This document shows positions 1-6,939 of a stretch of 11,380 nt of DNA, one piece after another. Source of the stretch: Methanobacterium sp. GTDB lineage: Archaea > Methanobacteriota > Methanobacteria > Methanobacteriales > Methanobacteriaceae. The DNA lies in the NCBI GenBank assembly GCA_003151535.1, contig PLXT01000097.1, forward strand, positions 1 through 11,380, read 5' to 3'. How positions within the stretch are numbered: the stretch's first letter is position 1; each line of letters opens with the position of its first letter. The translations under genes and the position numbers were made by a program. Below the pieces are notes generated by a model, which saw nothing but the letters and a program-made list of their open reading frames with translations, was not told the DNA's origin and did no database searches.

Positions 1-1062
1 TTTCTGGGAGAAATACTTCAAGGAGAATACAGAGATAAAGTAAAAATCTGTACCAAAATGCCATCATGGTTTATTAAAAAAACTGAAGATATGGAAAACT
101 ATCTGGAAACACAGCTTGATAAACTCCAAACAGACCATATTGATTATTATCTACTCCATAGTTTAGGTGAGAACAACTTTTTTAAACTTAAAGAACTAGG
201 TGTTCTCGAATTTTTAGAATCTGCTAAGAAAAAGGGAAAAATAAAGAATATAGGTTTCTCATTTCATGACAATAAGGAAGCTTTTAAGAAAATTGTGGAT
301 GTTTACAATTGGGATGTTTGTCTCATCCAATATAATTTCCTAGATGAGACTAATCAGGCAGGAACAGAGGGATTAAATTATGCAGCTTCTAAAGGATTAA
401 CTGTATTTGTAATGGAACCTTTAAAAGGAGGAATCCTTATTGGTAATGTGCCTGAAAAAGCCATGGAAATTTGGAATAAATCAAGAATTAAAAGAACTTC
501 TGCTGAATGGGCTTTAAGATGGGTTTTGAACCATCCCGAAGTTGCTTGTGTTATTTCAGGAATGGGGAAGATGGAAGAGGTTAAGGAGAATATTAAAGTT
601 ACAAATGAGACTTTACCAGATTCAATTCCCAAAGAAGAAATTAAACTTTACAGTGAAGTTAAAGAAGTTTACAACGAACTAATGAAGGTGGACTGCACAG
701 GATGTGGTTACTGCATCCCTTGTCCCAAAGGAGTTAATATCCCGCTTTGTTTTGAACTATATAATCAGAAATATATATTCAACGACAATCAAGTTTCTTT
801 TGTCTATGCAATGTATTTGGGGGGTAGCACATCTAAAGAAGGATATGCTGGGCTTTGTAATGGTTGTGGAAAATGTGCTAAGGCTTGTCCACAAAAATTG
901 GATGTTCCTTCACTTTTGAATGATGTCAGCAGTGATATGGAAGGCCGAGGATTCAAGTATAAAGTTAAAATAATGGGAGTTTTAGGCAAATTTGTCATGC
1001 TAACAATACCGTCTTGGAATAACAGGATATCAAAAAGGTTCAGAAAACGTAACAATATTTAA
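1..1062 (+). CDS. Aldo/keto reductase with C-terminal [4Fe-4S] ferredoxin domain, 5'-truncated by window edge
   Basis: The reading frame is open from base 1, and the residues before the first ATG (58) already fit the family, so the true start lies upstream of the window. The N-terminal part is an aldo/keto reductase barrel: KICTKMP carries the likely catalytic Lys and DYYLLH the likely catalytic His; the Asp and Tyr of the tetrad should be upstream. The C-terminal part holds two cysteine clusters: CTGCGYCIPCP (first Cys at base 694) and CNGCGKCAKACP (first Cys at 856), typical of the archaeal/bacterial reductases with a fused ferredoxin domain. A basic tail follows. Members are presumed cytosolic oxidoreductases that pass electrons through Fe-S clusters; the substrate cannot be told from sequence. 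A TetR-type gene follows on the same strand after about 60 bases and may regulate it. Confidence 0.93.
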   Translation, partial: FLGEILQGEYRDKVKICTKMPSWFIKKTEDMENYLETQLDKLQTDHIDYYLLHSLGENNFFKLKELGVLEFLESAKKKGKIKNIGFSFHDNKEAFKKIVDVYNWDVCLIQYNFLDETNQAGTEGLNYAASKGLTVFVMEPLKGGILIGNVPEKAMEIWNKSRIKRTSAEWALRWVLNHPEVACVISGMGKMEEVKENIKVTNETLPDSIPKEEIKLYSEVKEVYNELMKVDCTGCGYCIPCPKGVNIPLCFELYNQKYIFNDNQVSFVYAMYLGGSTSKEGYAGLCNGCGKCAKACPQKLDVPSLLNDVSSDMEGRGFKYKVKIMGVLGKFVMLTIPSWNNRISKRFRKRNNI

Positions 1063-1122
1063 AAAACCTAGTATAATAATAAATTAAAATGGAATAACAT
1101 TAAAAAAAAATTGTGGTCAAAA

Positions 1123-1680
1123 ATGGTTGTAGAAGATAAAAAAAAGAAAATTCTTGAATCAGCATTGAAGCTGTTTATCGAAAAAGGTATAGATAATACA
1201 TCAACTTCTCTAATTTCTAAAGAAGCTGGCGTTGGAACAGGGACTCTCTATTTATATTTTGAAACAAAGGTAGATTTGATTAGTAAATTAGGCACCTCTA
1301 TACAAGAAGAAAGTTTAGCAAGCTTTCTGGATCTTATAGAATCTTCAGTGGGTTATGAATCTTTAGAAAAGTTCTGGCTCGAAAGAGTAGAATGGGGAGT
1401 GAATAATCCCGATAAATATAAATTTATGATACAATTTAAGTCATCACCGTATAATATTAAAAATACCGAAGCTAAAATCCCTGATCATGAAAAAAAATTG
1501 TTAAACCTAATAGAAGATGGTATAAAAAATAAAATATTGAAAGATTTACCTCTCAAATACATTTCTAAGTTTTTTTCAGCTCACGTTATATTTACAGTTG
1601 AATACATTATCCAGACAAAGACCAAAGAAAGAAAAATATTTTTTGAGACATTTTTTGATGGAATAAAATATACAAATTAA
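1123..1680 (+). CDS. TetR/AcrR family transcriptional regulator
   Basis: This encodes a 185-residue protein with the two-part layout of TetR regulators. The N-terminal helix-turn-helix runs from about residue 6 to 52, with the family signature STSLISKEAGVGTGTLYLYF followed by ETKVDLI. The rest is a helical, variable ligand and dimerisation domain (EKFWLERVEWGVNNPDKYKFM and onward). Length is normal for the family. I chose the ATG at 1123; a TTG at 1111 would add WSK and neither start has a clear ribosome binding site, so the transcript may be leaderless or co-transcribed with the reductase upstream. Such proteins usually repress their own or neighbouring genes until a small molecule binds. 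The target and ligand are unknown; the reductase 60 bases upstream is the obvious guess. Confidence 0.9.
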   Translation: MVVEDKKKKILESALKLFIEKGIDNTSTSLISKEAGVGTGTLYLYFETKVDLISKLGTSIQEESLASFLDLIESSVGYESLEKFWLERVEWGVNNPDKYKFMIQFKSSPYNIKNTEAKIPDHEKKLLNLIEDGIKNKILKDLPLKYISKFFSAHVIFTVEYIIQTKTKERKIFFETFFDGIKYTN

Positions 1681-2014
1681 AAAGAATATCGATAAGAAAA
1701 TGAATTAAATTTTAATTAACAAATCTATTATGAATTATATTCCAAAAATGAATTAAAAATATAAATGTGATGAGAATGGGGAATATCTACTGTTAAATGT
1801 TACATACTTTAAATTTCTGATCATTAAAATGGTACTAAAAAATTATTTAATTTTTCAGATTAATATCTAAAGTTATAAGGATCAAAATTATTTAATGAAT
1901 TAAAAATGATTATCCTAAGAACGTTTAAAATTAAATCTTTAAAGATGGTAATTTTAGGATTATAAATAACCATTAAGCGATATCTATAAGGTTTGATATG
2001 TTTTTTATAATTGA

Positions 2015-2164
2015 TTATGGGATCGTTAGCTTGCTGGTTTGCTCAATAGATTCCTTCAAGGAGAAAACGTTTTCTCCATTGGAAAATGAATATTTTAAAT
2101 ATCCCCTGTTTGGCTTTAATGAACTAATATAGCATTTTGCTTCCTTGCAAAGAACAATTAAGCT
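2015..2164 (-). pseudogene. Possible coding remnant (49 codons, no start), family not recognised
   Basis: On the minus strand 49 codons are open between an upstream in-frame TGA (2165-2167) and a TAA at 2015-2017. The translation includes CYISSLKPNRGYLKYSFSNG and then ENVFSLKESIEQTSKLTIP, whose composition and codon choice look like real protein rather than AT-rich noise. This stretch is also richer in G+C than the flanks. There is no ATG with a ribosome binding site, so if real it is the 3' end of a decayed gene. I do not recognise the family. It may still be a chance open frame. Confidence 0.3.
2060..2077. repeat. Perfect 18-bp palindrome (GGAGAAAACGTTTTCTCC)
   Basis: Both halves match exactly with no spacer. 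In the gap between the TetR gene and the VOC gene it could be an operator. It also falls inside the possible coding remnant, where it would encode GENVFS, so it may be a by-product of codons. It lacks a following T-run, which argues against a terminator. Confidence 0.5.
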
Positions 2165-2369
2165 TCAATCAAGCGAGTAAGTAATTTTAAAAATCAGAAT
2201 AATATGGAAGTAATTAAAAAAGATCGAATAAGTGGATAATTAGCAAATCATGAATGTATGTTGCCTGCACTTAGTTGTTAAAAGATGGATGATCGAATAT
2301 TAGCAAATTTTTAGAATGGAATCTAAATAATTAAATTAGAAATTACTAAATTACATTAATAACAAATTC

Positions 2370-2402
2370 TATAAAAAGTATGTTAAAAACATTCTAAATG
2401 TT
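2370..2402 (+). promoter_or_regulatory. Candidate promoter of the VOC gene with inverted repeat at the expected start site
   Basis: A TATA-like box (TATAAAAA, 2370-2377) lies about 90 bases before the gene. About 25 bases downstream, where archaeal transcription normally starts, sits the inverted repeat AACATT-CTA-AATGTT (2388-2402). An operator overlapping the start site would suit a repressor. The gene's ribosome binding site AGGAGTG is at 2455-2461. The assignment rests on position and motif only. Confidence 0.4.
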
Positions 2403-2468
2403 ACAAATTACTCACTTTTTATGGTGTACAGTAAGAATTTTTAACTAAAAAAACAGGAGTGTTATAAT

Positions 2469-2864
2469 ATGATTAAGAGACTTTCGATTGTACCTGTTGT
2501 TGTAAAAGATTTAGATGAAGCTTTCAAGTTTTATACAGAAAAATTAGGTTTCGAGAAAGTTACTGATGTAAAAGGCCCAATACATTTTTTAACTGTAGCA
2601 CCGAAAGAAGGAAAGGATACTGAGATGTTATTACAGGTTCCTGATCCCAAGGTTATGGGAGAAGAAATGGCAGCCGATTTGATGAGTCAAGTTGGAAAAA
2701 ACTCGTACATATTTATAGTGGACAATTGTGAAAGTACAGTTGAAGAATTAAGAAAAAAAGGTGTAAAAATACTTATGGAATCACAAACTCAGCCATATGG
2801 AACGCAAGCAATAATTGCAGATCTATATGGAAATTCATTCATCCTTAGGGAACCACCAAAATAA
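2469..2864 (+). CDS. VOC (glyoxalase/bleomycin-resistance fold) family protein
   Basis: This is a 131-residue protein with the paired beta-alpha-beta-beta-beta modules of the vicinal oxygen chelate fold. The first module is IVPVVVKDLDEAFKFYTEKLGFE; the second runs from YIFIVDNCESTVEELRKKGVKIL to YGTQAIIADLYGNSFILREPP, a common ending of the family. Length is normal for a single-domain member. The strand that carries the first metal-binding His in glyoxalase I reads VPVVV, so that ligand is absent and classical glyoxalase I activity is doubtful. Members include metal-dependent lyases, dioxygenases, binding proteins and antibiotic-sequestering proteins; the substrate cannot be told here. The ATG at 2469 is well placed behind AGGAGTG (2455-2461). 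The gene stands alone, probably with its own promoter. Confidence 0.88.
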   Translation: MIKRLSIVPVVVKDLDEAFKFYTEKLGFEKVTDVKGPIHFLTVAPKEGKDTEMLLQVPDPKVMGEEMAADLMSQVGKNSYIFIVDNCESTVEELRKKGVKILMESQTQPYGTQAIIADLYGNSFILREPPK

Positions 2865-3261
2865 AAGCTATCAAATAGGTAATTAGTCAACATTCAGCAA
2901 TCAGTGTTTAGATGATTATCATTTACTAAATAATCTAACTAACGACATATGTTAACTAATACGTTCAAAAACAGAGCATAATAAGTTCTATGCTTAATTA
3001 AAATTACCCTAAGCTGAACATAGAATTTATAAATACATGATTATCTAATTAATAACAACAGGGATCATTTGAATATACCTATCAGTAAGCTGATTCAACG
3101 AAAGTCAGGGATATCTATATGTTAATTTCATTATGAGATTGTATAGCCAACAAATTTTTTTTAGTCGAAATAGTGAAAAAGAAATAAAGGAACTATAGAA
3201 ATGTAATACATACAATTGAAATCACGTTTATTTTATTCCATAATTGATTAAAGGCTAAAAA
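2865..3261. other. 397-bp intergenic region with an interrupted inverted repeat
   Basis: No gene-like frame is seen on either strand. The main structure is an imperfect inverted repeat, 2981-2997 against 3010-3030, described separately. The stretch just before the membrane protein gene has only a weak ribosome binding site (AAAGG near 3250) and no clear TATA box. Confidence 0.55.
2981..3030. repeat. Imperfect inverted repeat, candidate hairpin
   Basis: The left arm ATAAGTTCTATG (2981-2992) pairs with CATAGAATTTAT (3019-3030) with one wobble. The inner CTTA of the left arm can also pair with TAAG (3010-3013) if a short bulge is allowed. A smaller stem AGCATA/TATGCT (about 2975-2994) overlaps and would compete. 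It could be a transcript-end structure or a protein site. Confidence 0.4.
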
Positions 3262-3687
3262 ATGGTTAACTGGAAAGCAATAGGTTTGGGAGTTATTATT
3301 ACACTTATACTGGCATATCTAGGAAAATATATACCTCACTTAGACAATCCCATTGCCCCGATTATAGGTGGAATTTTTGCAGGTTATGTTGTGGGAGGAA
3401 GTTACAAAAATGGTGTTATCTATGGTGGACTTTCAGCAGGTATTGCAGGTTTTGTTTATACACTATTGGTAATCATATTATCTGCAGGAATTGCATTAGC
3501 TACAACTGTCTCCATGAATATTGTTCCCAACACGGTAAGTGGTGAGTCAGGAATTGTTACAGTAAGTATTATAATTTTAGGGGCATTTTTAGCCTTTGGA
3601 ATATACTTAATACTGGGTTTAATTGGTGGAATCATTGGAATAGCTATTAGAGAAAGAAATGCTGAAAAACAAATTTTAAGATCATAA
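3262..3687 (+). CDS. Small integral membrane protein, DUF5518-like
   Basis: This 141-residue protein is almost wholly hydrophobic, with about four membrane helices at residues 5-22, 30-50, 54-82 and 98-130, and a short charged tail (RERNAEKQILRS). Glycine-rich helices (APIIGGIFAGYVVGGSYKNG) and the opening MVNWKAIGLG resemble the DUF5518 family, which is common in Methanobacteriales and has no known function; this family name is from memory of its look, not a search. The ATG at 3262 follows a weak AAAGG. It appears to be a single-gene unit. Glycine zippers of this kind suggest helix packing or oligomers, but no transport or catalytic residues can be named. Confidence 0.8.
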   Translation: MVNWKAIGLGVIITLILAYLGKYIPHLDNPIAPIIGGIFAGYVVGGSYKNGVIYGGLSAGIAGFVYTLLVIILSAGIALATTVSMNIVPNTVSGESGIVTVSIIILGAFLAFGIYLILGLIGGIIGIAIRERNAEKQILRS

Positions 3688-3715
3688 AAATCGAATTATG
3701 AGCTTAAAAATGTTA

Positions 3716-3775
3716 AGATTAATAAATACTCAATTTTCTTTTGATTTATCTGCAGTCCAATTTAATAATTAATCT
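3716..3775 (+). terminator. Possible transcript end after the membrane protein gene
   Basis: Downstream of the stop at 3687 there is a T-rich stretch (about 3733-3748, CAATTTTCTTTTGATTT) lying inside a loosely spaced inverted repeat, AGATTAAT (3716-3723) and ATTAATCT (3768-3775). Archaeal termination mainly needs T-runs on the coding strand, so the T-rich part is the more likely signal. Confidence 0.3.
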
Positions 3776-3868
3776 AAAAAGAATAAAATCTTATCAAATT
3801 TGTTAAAAACCAAAAAAAATGGTACTAATAATTATTTAGGAATTTTAATAATGGAATGAATGTTTTGT

Positions 3869-4039
3869 TTATTCTTTAGATAAATATTTAAAATATATCA
3901 AAGAATATATCAGAAAAATTCCAATATTGATGATTAATCTTTGCCAGAATAGATGTCTCAAAAATAGATAATCTATACTAAATATGATTATAAGTAAAAC
4001 CAGTGTAGAGCCAATAATTTTAACCGTTGATTTAACCAT
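3869..4039 (-). CDS. Small two-helix membrane protein, 56 residues
   Basis: This short gene encodes MVKSTVKIIGSTLVLLIIIF followed by SIDYLFLRHLFWQRLIINIG and a second hydrophobic stretch ending FKYLSKE. Two membrane helices are evident, about residues 7-25 and 34-50, joined by a short aromatic and basic segment (DYLFLRHLFWQR). Lysines sit at both ends. The ATG at 4039 follows GAGGG with seven bases between, and an AT-rich TATA-like box lies upstream (about 4078-4088), leaving a short leader. It is convergent with the DUF5518-like gene and lies downstream of a decayed kinase on the same strand. I do not recognise a named family. The balanced helix pattern, ribosome binding site and promoter together support a real gene. 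Confidence 0.7.
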   Translation of the reverse strand: MVKSTVKIIGSTLVLLIIIFSIDYLFLRHLFWQRLIINIGIFLIYSLIYFKYLSKE

Positions 4040-4231
4040 TTTATAACCCTCATTAATTACCCATATAATAACAAATAAAATATATTTTTATTTTGACATC
4101 AATAATTAATATTGTTTGTACCCATAAAACTATTTTTGATTTCAACATCGATAACTATAAATTATAACTAGTGTTTATTAGAGTTATTTGTGGTTTTATG
4201 AACATATTTAACACTTATTTCTAAATTGGAT

Positions 4232-4911
4232 CTATCTAACATCGAATTGATTTCTTAGATCGAATAATATTGCTTTCCTTTTATTAGCCACATATATAGA
4301 TATTGGTGATTTTTGATCAGATTTTATCTGGCCTGCAATATCACCCGGAAAGTTATATCTAAATTTAATAATTCATTCACTTTCTTCTATTACTACTGAA
4401 GACTCTGCATTTAAAGCTTTAGCCTCTTCTTTCACAATTGATTGCAAAATAGTATCGTAATCTAATGAAGAATTAATTTTTGCATAAATTTTATTCAAAG
4501 AACTACTCAGTAATTCCTTTTCTTTACGCTCAGTGATATCATGACCTATACTGAGTATGAGTTTTTGACCATCGATGGTGATGAATCTGCATGAGTATAA
4601 AATATATATGTAGACATCATCCTCACGCTTTACATTAATTTCATAATTGGTTAAAGTTTTTCTTCTACTAATCTCATCAACAAAAGCCTTAAGTTTTTCG
4701 GAACTGAATAATTTAAGTTCTAATAATGTTTTTCCTATAACTTCGTTTCGTGAATAACCAATTTGATCTAAATATTCTTGGTTACAATCAATAATTTCCC
4801 CATCAGATACTCTTGTAAGTGAAATGGCATCGGGAGTTAATTCAAATATATTAGATAACATTTCAGAATATTTGATTCTAGTTTATCGATAACTTCATTA
4901 GATTTAACCAT
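4232..4911 (-). pseudogene. Decayed PAS-GAF sensor protein (N-terminal part of a histidine kinase)
   Basis: The best original start is the ATG at 4911, with AGGT seven bases upstream and a TATA-like box near 4944-4957. It gives MVKSNEVIDKLESNILK, then loses frame by one missing A just before 4861. The long open part (4373-4861) encodes a PAS domain (FELTPDAISLTRVSDGEIID, then GYSRNEVIGKTLLELKLFS, ending LSIGHDITERKEKEL) and the start of a GAF domain (LNKIYAKINSSLDYDTILQSIVKEEAKALNAESSVVI). A TGA at 4373-4375 interrupts it, but the same frame goes on for 46 codons (IIKFRYNFPGDIAGQIKS...) that fit the rest of the GAF strand, where Trp is usual; TGG to TGA is the likely lesion. The frame ends at 4232 inside the GAF domain, and no kinase core follows. 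Such proteins sense signals and pass phosphate to a regulator; this one cannot. Confidence 0.8.
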
Positions 4912-5332
4912 TGTTATACCTATTAATGTGACTAAAATTAATTAATATAATATATTTAGTAATTGTGTTATATTAATTTTTATAAATTGATTTAAAACAC
5001 TAATATGGCAAAAATTAGCTTTGTATCAAGCTTTTTTAAGATATAAAAAGACAAGGGATTAATTAAATATTTATTATTAATGAATATTATGGAATGATTT
5101 TCTGAAATTAAACACTTTGGTTGTCATGCTGATCTATAAAATACCATACCATAAAACTATTATAGCCTGTCCCCAATATGTCGATAACAGTCATGAATAG
5201 GGTTGAGAAAAACTAAATATTTTTATACACATAGCTGTGGATATAATTTTCATATTCCTATTTTAATGTAAATTGAATTGAAGTAATTACAAAGAATAAG
5301 ATAACTTTAAATTGGGAATGGGTTCATTATAA

Positions 5333-5343
5333 TTATATTTAAA
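5333..5343 (+). promoter_or_regulatory. Candidate TATA box of cofH
   Basis: The sequence ATTATATTTAA is a good match to an archaeal TATA box and would start transcription near 5360-5368. That gives a leader of about 65 bases that contains the palindrome at 5392-5409. Confidence 0.4.
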
Positions 5344-5391
5344 CATCAAAAAATTTCTCATGTTTCGATTGATGATTTATCATAATTGGAT

Positions 5392-5409
5392 AATGTTAAT
5401 ATTAACATT
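5392..5409. promoter_or_regulatory. Perfect 18-bp palindrome upstream of cofH, candidate operator
   Basis: AATGTTAATATTAACATT reads the same on both strands with no spacer. It sits 10 bases before the ribosome binding site GGAGGT (5420-5425) and about 50 bases after the TATA-like box. Its place suggests a dimeric repressor site or a structure affecting translation. Being pure AT except for two G/C pairs, it is weaker as an RNA hairpin than as a DNA site. Confidence 0.5.
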
Positions 5410-5430
5410 TTATGTAATTGGAGGTTCAAT

Positions 5431-6474
5431 ATGGATGATATTTACAAACGTTCCCTAGCTGGAGATATAACAAAGAAAGATGCTTTAAAATTAATTGATT
5501 CAAATCCATTCGAATTATTTGATGTTGCAGACAGGCTACGAAAGGAAATTGTAGGAGATGAAATCACATTTGTAGCCAATAAAGCCATTGATATCACCGA
5601 CCACTGTATGATTGAATGTGAATTCTGTTCATTTAGGGATCATAAAGGCTATGAAATGACTGTAGATGAAATACTTGAAAGTGTGGGTGATGCCCAAACA
5701 ATAGGTGCTACTGAGATATGCCTGTTTGGTGGAATTATGCCACATATGACAGTCGATTACTACAGTAATATTATAAAATCCATTAAATCTAACTATGATA
5801 TATGTTTACATGCGCTGTCACCTGTGGAAATTTATCAAACAGCAAAATCTTCGGATATGAGTACATTAGAAGCTTTGAAGATCCTTAAAGAGGCTGGTAT
5901 GGATACAATGACAGGTGCATCTGCAGAGATATTGGTTGATTCTGTAAGAGAAAAAATATGTCCTAAAAAGATTACAACATCTCAATGGGTTGACATAATT
6001 AAGGAAGCACATAGTTTAGGTATTCCTACAACATCAACCATCATGTATGGTAGTGTGGAAACATGGGAAGATCGTATAGACCATCTGATGATACTTCGGG
6101 ATATTCAACGAGAAACTAAATGTTTCACTGAACTTGTTCCCTTAACCTTCCTGGGTTTGAACAATAAATTAGGTCAGGAATTCAAGGGTGCAAGTGGAAT
6201 GGACGATTTGAAAATGCATGCTATTTCAAGGGTCATACTCGGAAGGGATATACCTAACATCCAAGTTTCATGGGTAAAACTTGGAATAAGAACCTCTCAG
6301 ATAGTGCTCTGTTGTGGTGCAAATGATCTGGGCGGAACCATGATGGAAGATAAGATTTCAATAGCTGCAGGTGCCTCTTATGGTGAATATTTGCCCCGTG
6401 AGGAAATGATCGAAATTATAGAATCCATTGGACGCGTGCCTGTTGAGCGAAATACTGTTTATGGGCGAGTTTAG
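5431..6474 (+). CDS. cofH: CofH-family radical SAM enzyme (probable FO synthase subunit 2)
   Basis: CofH transfers the hydroxyphenyl group of tyrosine to 5-amino-6-(D-ribitylamino)uracil by radical SAM chemistry, and CofG then closes the ring to FO, the chromophore of coenzyme F420. This 347-residue protein has the radical SAM motif CMIECEFC (Cys59, Cys63, Cys66, spacing CX3CX2C), followed by GATEICLFGG (about 92-101) and the CofH-type motifs HALSPVEI, IPTTSTIMYG, FTELVPL, IQVSWVKLG (about 277-285) and CGANDLGGTMME (304-315). WVKLG and the last motif favour CofH over CofG or HmdB. Length is normal. The ATG at 5431 is fixed by GGAGGT five bases upstream; a longer TTG-start frame from 5386 has no support. 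No cofG is near. It differs in places from classical CofH (AIDITDHC rather than NFTNIC), so it may be a paralogue with another substrate. A 76-residue gene follows after 41 bases. Confidence 0.85.
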   Translation: MDDIYKRSLAGDITKKDALKLIDSNPFELFDVADRLRKEIVGDEITFVANKAIDITDHCMIECEFCSFRDHKGYEMTVDEILESVGDAQTIGATEICLFGGIMPHMTVDYYSNIIKSIKSNYDICLHALSPVEIYQTAKSSDMSTLEALKILKEAGMDTMTGASAEILVDSVREKICPKKITTSQWVDIIKEAHSLGIPTTSTIMYGSVETWEDRIDHLMILRDIQRETKCFTELVPLTFLGLNNKLGQEFKGASGMDDLKMHAISRVILGRDIPNIQVSWVKLGIRTSQIVLCCGANDLGGTMMEDKISIAAGASYGEYLPREEMIEIIESIGRVPVERNTVYGRV

Positions 6475-6515
6475 ATTAATGGAAAATATAATATAAAGTA
6501 CAAAAGGGTGATTAA

Positions 6516-6746
6516 ATGAATCTTGATAAAGCTGTATTTTATAGTGGTAAGGATCTGTATGATCATCTAGATAAAAGAATTAATATGAAACCAGAAGATG
6601 AAGCTTCGATTTTAGGTGTGGATGTCGATCTACTGGATGCACCTCCTGAACTCCAAATACTTGTTATTCCCGATAAATATTCTATGATTTTAATGGAGTA
6701 TTTGGAGGAACGTAATAATCTAGAAGAGACCCCTTCTGTTGATTGA
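6516..6746 (+). CDS. Small acidic protein of unknown function, downstream of cofH
   Basis: This 76-residue protein has 18 Asp/Glu against 7 Lys/Arg, no cysteine and no membrane segment. The middle (EDEASILGVDVDLLDAPPEL) is acidic, followed by a compact hydrophobic stretch (QILVIPDKYSMILMEYLEE) that could be a strand and a helix. The start at 6516 is backed by a strong AGGGTGA site at 6505-6511. It begins 41 bases after cofH on the same strand, so the two are probably co-transcribed, though an AT-rich patch in the gap might serve as a weak promoter. I do not recognise the family. Its place suggests a partner or regulator of the CofH-like enzyme, which is inference only. Confidence 0.75.
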   Translation: MNLDKAVFYSGKDLYDHLDKRINMKPEDEASILGVDVDLLDAPPELQILVIPDKYSMILMEYLEERNNLEETPSVD

Positions 6747-6830
6747 GGATTATTAATATTAAGAAATCTTTTTGGATTGGAAGTAATATTCAGTAGTTTA
6801 ACCAATTCCATCCATATATATTTAAATTTA

Positions 6831-6848
6831 TATTTTTTTTATATTTTT
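6831..6848 (+). terminator. T-run, probable terminator of the cofH unit
   Basis: TATTTTTTTTATATTTTT lies about 85 bases after the stop of the small acidic gene. Runs of T on the coding strand are the usual archaeal intrinsic termination signal. A weak GGATTGG/CCAATTCC pairing lies upstream. Confidence 0.5.
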
Positions 6849-6939
6849 CTTGCTATGTCATGGAATCAGACTACATAGATGATTTTTAAATATAATAATA
6901 TTATTGTTAAAATTTGTTTATAACTAAAAATAAGAACTT

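Larger units (their letters stand above)
1681..2468. other. 788-bp AT-rich intergenic region without an intact gene
   Basis: No convincing complete gene is present on either strand; plus-strand ATG frames are all under about 20 codons. It holds a possible 49-codon coding remnant on the minus strand (2018-2164), an 18-bp palindrome (2060-2077), and near its right end a TATA-like box and small inverted repeat in front of the VOC gene. The word GATCGAATA occurs at about 2222 and 2291, each followed shortly by ATTAGCAAAT, a weak direct repeat. A 37-codon minus-strand frame ending near 1862 has no ribosome binding site. Confidence 0.6.
4912..5430. other. Intergenic region between divergent units, upstream of cofH
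   Basis: The left end holds the promoter of the decayed sensor gene (minus strand) and the right end the promoter, palindrome and ribosome binding site of cofH. In between, no frame has a ribosome binding site; a 28-residue minus-strand frame around 5118-5204 and a 24-residue plus-strand frame around 5127-5201 overlap each other and are probably chance. A small stem CACA-TAGC-TGTG lies near 5230. Confidence 0.5.

Noticed and set aside
4373..4375. TGA in the GAF domain as selenocysteine or programmed readthrough
   Set aside because: No selenocysteine insertion element is visible, the site fits a Trp codon, and the gene also has a frameshift near its start and lacks its 3' half, so simple decay explains it.
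5118..5204. 28-residue minus-strand frame MTVIDILGTGYNSF...
   Set aside because: No ribosome binding site, and a similar-sized frame overlaps on the other strand.
5386..5430. Longer cofH frame starting with TTG at 5386
   Set aside because: The TTG start lies just before and the extension runs through the palindrome; the ATG at 5431 has GGAGGT five bases upstream and begins with family-like sequence.
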